Source of the DNA: Betaproteobacteria bacterium
GTDB lineage: Bacteria > Pseudomonadota > Gammaproteobacteria > Burkholderiales > JAHFQX01
DNA: 46,821 bases
Direction: 5' to 3'
Assembly (NCBI GenBank): GCA_023259135.1
Contig: JAHFQX010000001.1
Location: 77,833 to 124,653 of the forward strand
Below the pieces are notes generated by a model. That model had not been told where the DNA came from. It saw nothing but the letters and a program-made list of their open reading frames with translations, and did not search any database. A program made the translations under genes and the position numbers. Every line of letters starts with the position of its first letter. The stretch's first letter is position 1. Shown piece by piece: positions 8,118 through 17,056 of this stretch.

Positions 8118-9367
8118 ATGAAATTCTTCTTCTCGACAAGGATCGGCTGCGGCAGGGTTTCCGCAGCGGCATGGAAAAGCCATGCCAGCTTAGCCGCTTC
8201 GATATCGATCGCATGACGCTTCAGCACCCGATCGCGGGCGGCTTCGCCCATGCTCGCCAGCCTGGCAACACCGGTTGCCAGGCACTCTTCGAGGGCGGTA
8301 GCCAGCGCTGCCGCATCCCCGGCCGGGAACAGCCAGCCGTGCCTGCCGTGCTCGACCAGTTCTGGGATGCCGGCTACATAAGTGGTGAGCACCGGCCGAC
8401 GCAGGGCCATCGCCTCCATGATGACTACCGGCAACCCTTCCGCGAAACTGGGGAGGACCAGCGCCCGCGCGGCAAGAATTTCCTCGCGCACCCGGTCGCC
8501 GCTTATCCAGCCGGTGATGCGTACTTGGCTTTCGAGTTTGCGCTGGACGATCAGGCGCTCTATGGCGCTGCGCATTTCGCCGTCACCTGCCAGCACCAAC
8601 TCGATGTCGATACCTTTGCGCACCAGCTGGCCGACCGCCTCCAGCAATAACAATTGCCCCTTCTGTTCGCACAGGCGGCCGACGCAGACGATGCGCGGCG
8701 CCGAGATCGATCCCGCCGGGGCGCTGTAAAAATCCGGGTCCAGGCCGCAATGCACGACCTTGATCTTCACCCAATCGGCGTATTCCGCCCAGCGACAGAT
8801 CTGGCTGCGGCCAAAAGAACTGATCGCGACGACGAACGCAGCATGCTTGACCTTCTCGCGCAGCTTGAGGAACTGCGGCTTATCGAATTCTTCCGGGCCG
8901 TGGACGGTGAAGCTGAAAGGCGGTCCGCCCAGCATGTGGGCCAACAGCGCGACCTCGGCGGAATTGGTGCCGAAATGCGCGTGCACGTGCCGTGCGCCGG
9001 AGCCCTTCAGCCAGGGCACGATGCGGCAGGCTTCGGCCAGGTAAACGAGGTGATACGGCCACGGACGATCCGCCCGCCGGCCCATATTCAAGGCCATCCG
9101 CAACGCAGCCGCAAAACGGGGAGGATGCGAGATGAGCATGCGCACACAGGCCGACAGCAGGCCAGCCATGCCACCTTGCAGTACATACCGTGTCCGTCCG
9201 CGCTCGCGCAGATCCTCGTCGTCCACCGCGTCGCCATTCCAGCCGCGCAGCGCGATGCGCTGGACCTCCAATCCCAGCCGTTCGAGCGCCAGAATCTCGC
9301 GCCGGATAAAGCTGTGGCTGACTTTGGGGTATTGGTTGACTAAATATGCGATGCCGAATCTATTCAT
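8114..9367 (-). CDS. Glycosyltransferase family 4
   Basis: A 417-residue GT-B enzyme adding a sugar from a nucleotide donor to the lipid-linked repeat unit. The N-terminal half begins YLVNQYPKVSHSFIRREI, a signature of exopolysaccharide GT4 enzymes, and contains HVHAHFGTNSAEVA and FTVHGPEEFD. The C-terminal donor domain has VGRLCEQKGQ and the PSFAEGLPVVIMEAMA segment with the two glutamates of the EX7E motif. The start is taken at ATG 9367; a GTG three codons upstream is also in frame. It overlaps the GalE-like operon style of close spacing: the acetyltransferase gene upstream ends at 9360. Retaining stereochemistry is expected for GT4; the sugar is unknown. Confidence 0.92.
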   Translation of the reverse strand: MNRFGIAYLVNQYPKVSHSFIRREILALERLGLEVQRIALRGWNGDAVDDEDLRERGRTRYVLQGGMAGLLSACVRMLISHPPRFAAALRMALNMGRRADRPWPYHLVYLAEACRIVPWLKGSGARHVHAHFGTNSAEVALLAHMLGGPPFSFTVHGPEEFDKPQFLKLREKVKHAAFVVAISSFGRSQICRWAEYADWVKIKVVHCGLDPDFYSAPAGSISAPRIVCVGRLCEQKGQLLLLEAVGQLVRKGIDIELVLAGDGEMRSAIERLIVQRKLESQVRITGWISGDRVREEILAARALVLPSFAEGLPVVIMEAMALRRPVLTTYVAGIPELVEHGRHGWLFPAGDAAALATALEECLATGVARLASMGEAARDRVLKRHAIDIEAAKLAWLFHAAAETLPQPILVEKKNFI

Positions 9368-9899
9368 GCTGGCCACCGGTTGTTTTCATCGAGGGACGGA
9401 TAATTCTCGCTGGCACACCGACCGCGCTGCACCCGTCTGGCACGTCGTTCAGCACCACGGCCATCGCGCCTATCTTGCAATCGTTACCGATCCGGACCCC
9501 GCCCAGCACCTGAGCGTAGGCGCCGAATTCCACGTTGTTACCGACCAGCGGCACCGCCCCGTCCTCGGTACGGTTACCTATCGTGACTCCTTGCCGCAAG
9601 GTGCAATTAGCGCCAATGCGGGCATCGGGATGGATGAAAATCCCGCCGAAATGCCATATCCGCAAGCCCGGCCCGATCACTGCGGATTTGGGCAGGCTGA
9701 TCGCCAGCAGTGTTTCGACCAGACGGAACAGCAGCCAGTACACCTGCGTCATCAACCGCTTCCGTAAACCGTGCGGCAGGCGGTCGACACTCCGTCCGAA
9801 GCGGTAGACCCATACCGCCCAGATTGACTGTTCTTTCAGGAAAGGCCGCGGTGCCGAACAGCGGCGTAGGTCGGCCTGCCAGTCAGGATCGTGCTTCAT
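9360..9899 (-). CDS. Serine-acetyltransferase-like hexapeptide-repeat acetyltransferase
   Basis: A 179-residue left-handed beta-helix acetyltransferase of the CysE/WcaB type. The N-terminal helical region (1-65) is followed by hexapeptide repeats with the GLRIWHFGGIFIHPDARIG region holding a catalytic His, TLRQGVTIGNR, GNNVEFGAYAQVLGGVRIGNDCKIGAMAVV and the end VPARIIRP. In EPS clusters these enzymes acetylate nucleotide or lipid-linked sugars using acetyl-CoA in the cytoplasm; a true CysE role is unlikely here because the gene sits between a polymerase and a glycosyltransferase, two bases from the former's stop. With the two membrane acyltransferases it makes three candidate O-acetylation enzymes in one cluster. 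Confidence 0.88.
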   Translation of the reverse strand: MKHDPDWQADLRRCSAPRPFLKEQSIWAVWVYRFGRSVDRLPHGLRKRLMTQVYWLLFRLVETLLAISLPKSAVIGPGLRIWHFGGIFIHPDARIGANCTLRQGVTIGNRTEDGAVPLVGNNVEFGAYAQVLGGVRIGNDCKIGAMAVVLNDVPDGCSAVGVPARIIRPSMKTTGGQHE

Positions 9900-9901
9900 G
9901 C

Positions 9902-11308
9902 TTACGCGGGCTCTTGAGAAAGCCGTGATCGGGGCACGGCCGGGCCCGCTTTAAGTTCAGGCTGCAGCTCTGCCTTGGGGATTAGCGCCAGCGCGCAGGC
10001 GGCGCCCACGAAGAACCAGTAGTACCAATTGAATGCCAGGTAATCCAGCATGTTGTCCGAGAACGCAAAGAACAGGTATTCGATCAGCAACGTGATCACG
10101 ATGAGCGTACCGAGCTGGTCTTCCTTGGCACCCAGTTTCAGCGTGAAGAACAGTCGAACGTACATCCATATGGAACTCAGCACGCCGATCATGCCGGTTT
10201 CGAAATACCATTGCACATAGGTGTTGTGCGCGCCCCGGGGAATTCCGCCCGCCAGCGGAAAGAATATTGTGGAATAGTGCTTGAACGCGTTGAGTCCGTA
10301 GCCGAATACCGCATTCGACCAATCCATCCACTCCAGGCTGGCTTTCCAGATCAATTGCCGCCAAGCGAAGGAATTGAGCTTGGCGTACTGCACATATTCA
10401 TTGCCGCTGCCAAGGTCGAGCAGGCGGTCGCGCACACTGGGAATCAAAAGCGCCAACATCGGCAAAAGCAGCAGATAGACCAGATACTTGCGCTCGAACA
10501 CCAGGCCATAGATGGCAAAAATCACGAGGCAACCAAACCAGGCGCTGCGGGTCTGTGTCAACAGCAGCAAGCCGAGCAGCAGGAACATATATATCCACAG
10601 CGGCCAACGCCAAGCCTGCGATGCATTGATCATGGTCGTCTTGAGCCGGTAGAGCAGCAGTGAGATATTCAGTACCAGGTAGAACGCCAGGATGTTGGGA
10701 TGAGTGAAAGTGCTTTGCAGGCGGAAGTCGTTCCCCGACACCATGCCGGCATGCTGGGCGATATCGACGAAGGCATACAGCGTCGGGATTAGCGATGACA
10801 GCAGGATCACAGTAATACATCGTTCGAAATCGGCCTTCGACCGGACCACGTAGAATGCAATCGTGAATATTGCGCAGTACGATACCAGCGCAAGAAAAAC
10901 ACGGATCGCGTCCTTGAGTTCGGGGGCATGGGGAATGGCTGCCAGAGCTACCAGCAACACCGGTCCCCAGATCGAGACTATCCGGCGGGACAAGCCAGAA
11001 GGCTGTTCCAATACAAACAACAGCGCGATCAAAATAATCAACGCGTTGATAAGGCCGCCGATGCCAATGCCGCTGGCGAATTTGGAGGACTCGAACGCCA
11101 AGTCGCCAGACGCACGAAAGAACAAGATCAAGAAAAACAGCTTGCGCTTGTCCAGCACCAGCATCAGTAGCATCGCCAACACGAACGGAAGCGCTGAAAC
11201 CAAGATCGGATTGCCTTTGACTAGCGACACGTACACGACCGCGCCTAGGCCGGTGATCATGCCGGCAAGAAGGATCGCGAAGCTGCTAAAAATCGGCTTG
11301 ACGATCAT
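9902..11308 (-). CDS. Wzy-like O-antigen ligase/polymerase family membrane protein
   Basis: A 468-residue protein with about twelve hydrophobic helices and a large periplasmic loop between about 300 and 370, the layout of the Wzy_C/O-antigen ligase family. The loop has GYGLNAFKHYSTIFFP and PRGAHNTYVQWYFETGMIGV, matching the family pattern (G.G.n.f, HN.yl......G). The enzyme would join undecaprenyl-linked repeat units in the periplasm. It sits between a GT2 and the hexapeptide acetyltransferase, and together with the flippase and EpsE/F/G completes a Wzx/Wzy pathway. An assignment as ligase rather than polymerase cannot be excluded from sequence, but there is no other polymerase candidate in the window. 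Confidence 0.88.
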   Translation of the reverse strand: MIVKPIFSSFAILLAGMITGLGAVVYVSLVKGNPILVSALPFVLAMLLMLVLDKRKLFFLILFFRASGDLAFESSKFASGIGIGGLINALIILIALLFVLEQPSGLSRRIVSIWGPVLLVALAAIPHAPELKDAIRVFLALVSYCAIFTIAFYVVRSKADFERCITVILLSSLIPTLYAFVDIAQHAGMVSGNDFRLQSTFTHPNILAFYLVLNISLLLYRLKTTMINASQAWRWPLWIYMFLLLGLLLLTQTRSAWFGCLVIFAIYGLVFERKYLVYLLLLPMLALLIPSVRDRLLDLGSGNEYVQYAKLNSFAWRQLIWKASLEWMDWSNAVFGYGLNAFKHYSTIFFPLAGGIPRGAHNTYVQWYFETGMIGVLSSIWMYVRLFFTLKLGAKEDQLGTLIVITLLIEYLFFAFSDNMLDYLAFNWYYWFFVGAACALALIPKAELQPELKAGPAVPRSRLSQEPA

Positions 11309-11317
11309 GGCGCCGCT

Positions 11318-12397
11318 TCAGGTGGATAGCCCCGAACAGGTGAGTGTCAGAATAGGCTGTTTTTTAAGGCCGCGGATCAGCCAGGATCTGACCGTACGCC
11401 ATTCCACATGGTGTATCCCATGTTGCGCTGCGTGGCCGGCATAGCGCGCCGCCATTACCGTCCTCGATCGATTGGAAATCGCCTTGCGATACGAAAGCTC
11501 ACGCCGCAACTCGTCGCAATGCGGCATGACCTTGCTCATCACCCGCTGCAGCCGGGCATATTCTTCCGAAAAGTCGGCTTTATTGTCGAAATTGAACAGA
11601 TTCACGCCGTGGTTGCAGAAGGGCGCCGGATCGAAATATTCCACGCCGTGCATGATTGCCAGCGATTCGGCGAGATAGCGCGAGATGTTGAGTGCCGCCT
11701 GCGTCTGGTCGACGTATTTGGTTGCACCGACATTGCCGCCATGCCAGCGGTACTTGATCAGGCTGCGGCGAATGTTCATGCACTGGCTCACCAGCGCCAT
11801 CTGGCCAAACAGAAAATAATCCTCGGCCAACCCCGGCACTCGGATCCTCCTGTCCGCAGGTATCGCGCCGATGAAATCCATGCCATAGCGGGCGCCCAAG
11901 CCGCATATCGCATCCAACCGCATCGCCACGGTGGGATGGGCTACCGGCGTGCGGAACGGCGTGCTGATCAACACGCCATGCTGGCCGGTCGGCATGTCGA
12001 GGATGCCGATCCTGCGACCCTTGGAATCGACGACATCCCCCAGAGAGCCGACCAAGGCCAACTCCCGGTTCTCATCCAACGCCCGCGCCAGCACTTCCAT
12101 TCGATCCGGCAGAGAAACGTCGTCGGCGTCCTGGCGCAGCACGTACTCGCAGTCGCATAGGTCCAGCCCGATATTGAGCAGCCCCGCCAAACCCTCGGCC
12201 GCGGGCAACGAATACACCTTGATGCGCGCATCGCGCTCCGAATAATCCTGCGCCAGATCGAAACTTCCGTCGGTGGAGCCGTGATCCAGGATCAGCACGC
12301 GCCAGTCGCGGTATGTCTGCATGCAGATGCTGTCTAGCGCTTCCGCCAGATAGTCGATGCCATTCTTGACCGGCAGTAACACGTCGAAAGTAGCCAT
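11318..12397 (-). CDS. Glycosyltransferase family 2
   Basis: A 359-residue soluble GT2 enzyme. The N-terminal GT-A fold has LLPVKNG (7-13), LDHGSTDGS (38-45) and the DXD motif as QDADD (89-93), followed by PDRME and a C-terminal region without obvious membrane helices. The ATG at 12397 is chosen because the protein then starts at the GT2 domain (MATFDVLLPV); the earlier ATG at 12460 lies inside the pyruvyl transferase gene. A weak AAGAGA is upstream. It likely adds one sugar of the repeat unit. It may be co-translated with the pyruvyl transferase, whose stop is ten bases upstream. Confidence 0.9.
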   Translation of the reverse strand: MATFDVLLPVKNGIDYLAEALDSICMQTYRDWRVLILDHGSTDGSFDLAQDYSERDARIKVYSLPAAEGLAGLLNIGLDLCDCEYVLRQDADDVSLPDRMEVLARALDENRELALVGSLGDVVDSKGRRIGILDMPTGQHGVLISTPFRTPVAHPTVAMRLDAICGLGARYGMDFIGAIPADRRIRVPGLAEDYFLFGQMALVSQCMNIRRSLIKYRWHGGNVGATKYVDQTQAALNISRYLAESLAIMHGVEYFDPAPFCNHGVNLFNFDNKADFSEEYARLQRVMSKVMPHCDELRRELSYRKAISNRSRTVMAARYAGHAAQHGIHHVEWRTVRSWLIRGLKKQPILTLTCSGLST

Positions 12398-12407
12398 TGC
12401 TCGTCTC

Positions 12408-13403
12408 TTAAGCGGTTTGCAGCGATACCAGATCGCTACTGCCGGTCCATGCCCTGACATAAGCGGAATTCTTGCCGTAACTGTTGTCCAGCACGGTGTT
12501 GGGCTTGCTCAGTAGGCAGGCCAGAATATGGCCGTGCAGGCGGTCGGTGATAACCCGGTCGTGGGTCGAGAACAACGCGACCGCGTCGTTGATCAGCTTG
12601 CCCGAATAGGAGATCCAAAGCCGGGATAGCACCTTGTTTCCACCCCAGCCCAGGCCGAGCCGGTACGTCATGCGCATCGCTCTGCGGAAACGGTCAATCC
12701 GGGACTCGCGGTCGCCGACAACGAGCGGCCAGTCGGTCGTCGCCGCAACCTCGAAATCGGCCGTCTCGCCCGTCTGTTTTTTCTCGCTGTCCATACGACT
12801 GATCCGCAGTGCCCCGGCCGCCGTATCGTACAGAGGGAGGATCGGATAGAGTTGGTGCGCCATGTCCGGCAATAGGTAAACATGCTCGGTGAATTCATGG
12901 GCGACTTGGTAAGAGGCTTGGTCGCGCACGCATATATGCACGTCTGGATGAGTACGGAACAGCTTTGCGGAACGGCGCTTCTCTTCCGCCGAAGAGAAAT
13001 AAATGGTCTGCGGCAGAACGACGATACGGTTTTCCGGCCGTGTCCGCACGACGGCTTCGCGCAGTGCCTGCGTCCCGTATTCGTAATAAAGATCCCCGAA
13101 ATTGCCCCCGCCGTGAAAGATCACGACATCCCCCCCCCGGATCCACCGCGGATCGTAAGCGAATGCCGCGGCGCTTATCCTGGGCACCAAGTGGTAGCGC
13201 TCGAAAAACGCCAGGGTGCCGTGCATGATCAGAAGGTCGCCGATATTTCCGTGCACCGGAAAATCCACATAGTGGAAAGGGCGGTTGCCGATCAGCTCGA
13301 CAATGATCCCGTGCCTGTCGGACAGCCCAGCCATCAGCGCGGCATGGCCGGGATCGGGAGCGCTCAGTTGCCTCAGGATTTCCGGATTGACGCGCTTATT
13401 CAT
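12408..13403 (-). CDS. Polysaccharide pyruvyl transferase (EpsO/ExoV-like)
   Basis: A 331-residue member of the polysaccharide pyruvyl transferase family, which places a pyruvate ketal from phosphoenolpyruvate on a sugar of the repeat unit, adding negative charge. Family signatures: HGNIGDLLI (51-59), VVIFHGGGNFGDLYY (93-107), VVLPQTIYF (128-135), CVRDQASY (158-165), LLPDMAHQLYP (177-187) and TDRLHGHILACLLSKP near the C-terminus. It resembles EpsO of methanolan clusters. The start at 13403 overlaps the end of the flippase gene. The pyruvyl transfer step is thought to occur on the lipid-linked unit at the cytoplasmic face, so it should act before flipping. Confidence 0.92.
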   Translation of the reverse strand: MNKRVNPEILRQLSAPDPGHAALMAGLSDRHGIIVELIGNRPFHYVDFPVHGNIGDLLIMHGTLAFFERYHLVPRISAAAFAYDPRWIRGGDVVIFHGGGNFGDLYYEYGTQALREAVVRTRPENRIVVLPQTIYFSSAEEKRRSAKLFRTHPDVHICVRDQASYQVAHEFTEHVYLLPDMAHQLYPILPLYDTAAGALRISRMDSEKKQTGETADFEVAATTDWPLVVGDRESRIDRFRRAMRMTYRLGLGWGGNKVLSRLWISYSGKLINDAVALFSTHDRVITDRLHGHILACLLSKPNTVLDNSYGKNSAYVRAWTGSSDLVSLQTA

Positions 13404-14694
13404 AGCAGCGCCTTGTAAATAACCTGAATGCGGCCACGCAATCCGACGAGGTCGGCAGCATTTTCGGGATGCGTTCTTTCAGCGCCAAGGGGTACAGCCC
13501 CAGGGTGACGATCAGCCTGAGCGCGGCGCCGACCAGCATCAGCGCGCTGAGGTAAATGTGAATATCCTGTCTGGGCAGGAACGGCAGCGCCAGGAACACC
13601 GGCAATACCGAAATAAGTTGCCGCACGAACACCAGGCCGGGGCGGCCGCCGGCATTGAAGCGCTGGGCCAGCGTCCAGCTGGCGCCGGTGATCACGCATT
13701 CGAACAGCAGGATCGCAAACGGAATTGTCGTGGAGGCAAAAGATTCGCCGTACACCCAGACGATCAACCATGGCGAAAGCGCCGCCCCGATTGCCGCCAG
13801 TATCAGCATCGGCACGAAGGTCAGGCGGAAGGCGCCCCGGACATGATGCGACAACTCGTCCACATTCCTGCCGGCAAAGCGCGAGTAGAGCGCCGTGGAA
13901 ACGGCCTCTTGTACCGCGCCGATCAGGCGGGAAGTGGTGAAGGCCAGGGCGTAGAAGCCATATTCAACAATAGTGCCGATACTGAGCAGCGCGATCTTGT
14001 CGAAATTGACCAGCAACAGGCTCAACAGTACCGTGCCGTGATGACTTGCGCCGTAGCCCAGCACGCTTCTCCAGGTGGCAGGTTCCCCGCCCGGCGCGAC
14101 ACCGTTCCAGACCTCGTGCTTTTTCGCCCAGAATATGCCCAGCACCGTCAGCAGGCCGCTGACGACTATCTGCGCGATCAGGATATCCTTGAAATGGACC
14201 TCGTCCAGGGTCAGGACCAGCAACAGCAGCAATAGCAGATTGCCGGCTATCAGCAGGAAGCGCATCAGGTTGAAAAAACGCAGACGGTCGTGCAATTGGC
14301 TTAGCCCGTAGAAATATCCCTGTCCGGCCGAAACCCCGGTCATGAGCAGGATCAATCCGATCTGATCGTGCAGTTGCGCTTCGCCGGTAATACCCATCCC
14401 CAGCCACGCCAGCAGCACAGAGAAAACCGCGACGAATAGCAGCGAGAGGATCATGAAGCCGCGATAGTCGAACGGCCGGCCGGCGCCCTTGTGATAAATA
14501 AAGCTGTTGGCGAGCCCGAACAGCGACGCATTGGCAGACAGCATGGCGATCAACAGCGCCCCGGACAGGAGGCCGCGCCCTTCCGGACCAAGGATGCGGG
14601 CGGTGATCACCGAGGAAAGAAACCCCAGCGCGGCGATCACGATTGTCATCATCAGCGTCGTACCCGACGATTTGAATAAGGCTCTGGAAACCAC
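13396..14694 (-). CDS. Wzx-type polysaccharide flippase (GTG start)
   Basis: A 432-residue polytopic membrane protein of the MOP/MATE flippase superfamily with about twelve hydrophobic helices. It begins ALFKSSGTTLMMTIVIAALGF and has TARILGPEGRGLLSG (about 30-44), the classic N-terminal signature of polysaccharide flippases. It moves the undecaprenyl-linked repeat unit to the periplasm. The start is a GTG at 14694, preceded by AAAGGAAA; an in-frame TGA stands directly before it, so no longer version is possible, and a nearby ATG at 14698 is in another frame. It lies between EpsG and the pyruvyl transferase, in a tight operon. Confidence 0.9.
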   Translation of the reverse strand: MVSRALFKSSGTTLMMTIVIAALGFLSSVITARILGPEGRGLLSGALLIAMLSANASLFGLANSFIYHKGAGRPFDYRGFMILSLLFVAVFSVLLAWLGMGITGEAQLHDQIGLILLMTGVSAGQGYFYGLSQLHDRLRFFNLMRFLLIAGNLLLLLLLVLTLDEVHFKDILIAQIVVSGLLTVLGIFWAKKHEVWNGVAPGGEPATWRSVLGYGASHHGTVLLSLLLVNFDKIALLSIGTIVEYGFYALAFTTSRLIGAVQEAVSTALYSRFAGRNVDELSHHVRGAFRLTFVPMLILAAIGAALSPWLIVWVYGESFASTTIPFAILLFECVITGASWTLAQRFNAGGRPGLVFVRQLISVLPVFLALPFLPRQDIHIYLSALMLVGAALRLIVTLGLYPLALKERIPKMLPTSSDCVAAFRLFTRRCYE

Positions 14695-14758
14695 TCATTT
14701 CCTTTCAATCATGAAAAAAAGCACATGCAAACAGAGCCAGCAGTCGGTCGGTGATTCC

Positions 14759-15634
14759 CTACAGCAGGACCGCAGCAACGATCTGTACATCGCTCACGAG
14801 CAGTTGATCCTGCACATTGGCCAGATCGGATAAAGGAGTTGCGTTGAGTCGTGACACCAGCAGCGCGCCGCCGCAGCGCGTAGCCACTGCCTGAGCATCC
14901 GATGTCAGCGTAGCAGGGGGAGTGTCGATGATTACGACATCGTAGATTTCCTGCACTAGACGCAGTAGATCGGCGAGGTTCTTGCGGTTAAGCAGTTCCT
15001 GCGGGTTGGGGGGAGCGGGACCGGCGCCCAACACGGAAAGATTGGATAGCGCATCGATCCTGGAAATCACATCTACCCCCGCACGGCCGATCAGAATATC
15101 CGACAGCCCTTGCGCCTTGCGTAAGCTGAACATGGATCGCTGTGCCGGCTGCCGCAGATTCGCGTCAATCAGCAAAGTCTCTTCGCCCAACTGCGAGAAC
15201 ACTACCGCCAAATTGGCGGCGAGATAGCTGCAACCCTCTCCTGGATTGGCCGAGATCACCGCTAGCGCTTTGTTCCCGGTGTTCAACCAGCGCAGGGACA
15301 CTTGACTGCGCAAAGCCCGCAGGGCCTCTACCTGCGGAGAAAATGGCTGATAGGCGGCAACTAGCTCCTTGCTAAAGTGACTCTGATCGGCAGGCAAATA
15401 GGGATAGTCGAACTGGATCGCGAGCGCCCGCTGAATATCTTCTTGGGTCACGAACCCAAGCTTTCTTGCGGCCTCGCCGAACCGCAAGCCCTCCTTGCTT
15501 TGCAGTTGCAGGGTCCGCTCGATTTGCTCCGGCGTTATCTTTCCCATCTCCAGCAGCAGGTGGCCGATCATGGTTTCCCGGTAGTTGCTTGCCGAGAGCG
15601 GCAGCGGGCTCGGGCTGATATGGCTGATGTTCAT
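14759..15634 (-). CDS. epsG: EpsG-like tyrosine-kinase-family protein with degenerate P-loop
   Basis: A 291-residue protein of the BY-kinase/ParA-like fold that partners the chain-length protein EpsF, as the split Wzc of these clusters. An N-terminal MshEN/GspE-like region (about 22-80: IGHLLLEMGKITPEQIERTL) is typical of EpsG. The Walker B is VVIIDTPP near 233-240. The Walker A reads NPGEGCSYLAANLA: Cys135 replaces the catalytic lysine. The Walker A' reads LLIDANLR, with Asn159 in place of the second Asp. There is no C-terminal tyrosine cluster (it ends VSDVQIVAAVLL). The start is ATG 15634 with AAGGAA upstream. It may act as a structural regulator rather than an active kinase. Confidence 0.85.
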   Translation of the reverse strand: MNISHISPSPLPLSASNYRETMIGHLLLEMGKITPEQIERTLQLQSKEGLRFGEAARKLGFVTQEDIQRALAIQFDYPYLPADQSHFSKELVAAYQPFSPQVEALRALRSQVSLRWLNTGNKALAVISANPGEGCSYLAANLAVVFSQLGEETLLIDANLRQPAQRSMFSLRKAQGLSDILIGRAGVDVISRIDALSNLSVLGAGPAPPNPQELLNRKNLADLLRLVQEIYDVVIIDTPPATLTSDAQAVATRCGGALLVSRLNATPLSDLANVQDQLLVSDVQIVAAVLL

Positions 15635-15643
15635 CAATATTCC

Positions 15644-17047
15644 TTATGGCGAAGGCAGATACTTGCTGGATGGACCGTGCAGCAGCCGCAAACCGGTCAC
15701 CACCGGTCTCTCCTGCCTAAGCGCCACTACCGGCACCCGGAGCAGATTGGCGAGATCGCTGCTGCTGCGTATCCTGCGATCCAGCAACTCCGCGATCAGG
15801 CCCAGCCCGATGCCCATCAATCCGCCCAGTACGGCCGAAAGCATGATGTTCAGGCTCACCCTGGGGGTAGCGGGCAAGCCAGGCGGCTGGGCCTCATTCA
15901 GGATGGCAATGTCATTGTGGTTGGACTGCCCTTCCATGCTAGTTTGGGAAAAGCGCTGAGTCGCTGCATCCAACGCCTTCTGTGCGGTTTCGACATCTTT
16001 CTGCAGCACCGCCAGCTCGTCGCGCATGCGGTTAAGCTCCAATACTTTGATCTTCTGCAGCGCCACTTGTGCACGCAACTCTCCTTCGCGCTGCTGCTGG
16101 ATCCTCGCGGTGCCGTCTATGCTGCTGGTCGCGCTGCGGATTTCGCTTTGCAACTGGGCTTGAGTCTTGCCGAGTTCGGCCTTCGCTGCTTCGTATTGAG
16201 GATGGTTCGGCCCCAACCGTTGCCCAATCTCGGCGAGTTTAGACGCCGCTTTCCCGGCATCGATCCGCAAACTCTGGACCACAGGACTCAGCGCGACATC
16301 GGGAGAATCTTCCGGATTCCCTTGTGCGTTCTGCCGGCGCGACCTAGCCTCAATCGCCAATGCCTGAGCCATCACCAGTTGCTGCGACAGCTCGCTCAGG
16401 CGGGCGCTTTCGACGTCAAGCCTTTCGTCAGCGCTAGTGATGCCTTTTTCCTGCTGATACCGTGACAATCTGGACTGCGCCTGCTCTAGGTTATCGCGCA
16501 GCATTTTTGCTCGCGTGCTGAAATAATTGGCCGCTTCCTGTGCCGGTTCCACCTTGAGCCGTGTGCTGAGGTCCTTGTAGGATTGCGCAAACGCATTTGC
16601 CACAGCCGCGGCCAGTACCGGATCCTGATCGCTGTATCCGATGTTGAGCACGTTGCTGCCGCGTGACGATTCGACATCCAGCTTCTTGAGCAAGCGTTCC
16701 GCGATCCAGTCCCGGAATTGGCCACGCCCGCCCGTGGCATCGATGAACTCTTCCTTCAGTGGCGCGCTCTCGGAAAGCCTTAGGCCATCCACCACCTTGA
16801 GCGCGACGCTCCGGTTCTTGATGATATTTATCTGCGTTTCCACATAACCCGGCAATTGCAGGGCAAGCAACGGTGTGCCGGTCACCGAATCCACCCCGGT
16901 ATAGCTCAGCACTATCTGGGTTGTCGCCTTGTAGTACTTGGGTAACACCAAGCTCACTGCAGTCGCGGTCAGCACGGTAATCAACAATGTCGCCAGCACG
17001 ATTTTGATGCGCGCCTTCAAAATGAGAGGCAAGCCGGCGAGATTCAT
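15644..17047 (-). CDS. epsF: EpsF-like polysaccharide co-polymerase / chain-length determinant
   Basis: A 467-residue inner-membrane protein of the Wzz/GNVR type that sets polymer length and links polymerisation to export. An N-terminal helix (about 15-37) and a second near 400-425 (LNIMLSAVLGGLMGIGLGLIAELLDRRIR) flank a long periplasmic region rich in coiled coil (about 170-380: DNLEQAQSRLSRYQQEKG and further heptads). LPKYYKATTQIVLSY follows the first helix, as in EpsF proteins. There is no fused kinase domain; the kinase-like partner EpsG follows six bases later. The ATG at 17047 has AAGGGG upstream. Confidence 0.92.
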   Translation of the reverse strand: MNLAGLPLILKARIKIVLATLLITVLTATAVSLVLPKYYKATTQIVLSYTGVDSVTGTPLLALQLPGYVETQINIIKNRSVALKVVDGLRLSESAPLKEEFIDATGGRGQFRDWIAERLLKKLDVESSRGSNVLNIGYSDQDPVLAAAVANAFAQSYKDLSTRLKVEPAQEAANYFSTRAKMLRDNLEQAQSRLSRYQQEKGITSADERLDVESARLSELSQQLVMAQALAIEARSRRQNAQGNPEDSPDVALSPVVQSLRIDAGKAASKLAEIGQRLGPNHPQYEAAKAELGKTQAQLQSEIRSATSSIDGTARIQQQREGELRAQVALQKIKVLELNRMRDELAVLQKDVETAQKALDAATQRFSQTSMEGQSNHNDIAILNEAQPPGLPATPRVSLNIMLSAVLGGLMGIGLGLIAELLDRRIRSSSDLANLLRVPVVALRQERPVVTGLRLLHGPSSKYLPSP

Positions 17048-17056
17048 GAGGGCCCC

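Noticed and set aside
13964-14698. ATG at 14698 as start of the flippase
   Set aside because: It is in another frame; the conserved flippase frame begins at the GTG at 14694 directly after an in-frame stop.
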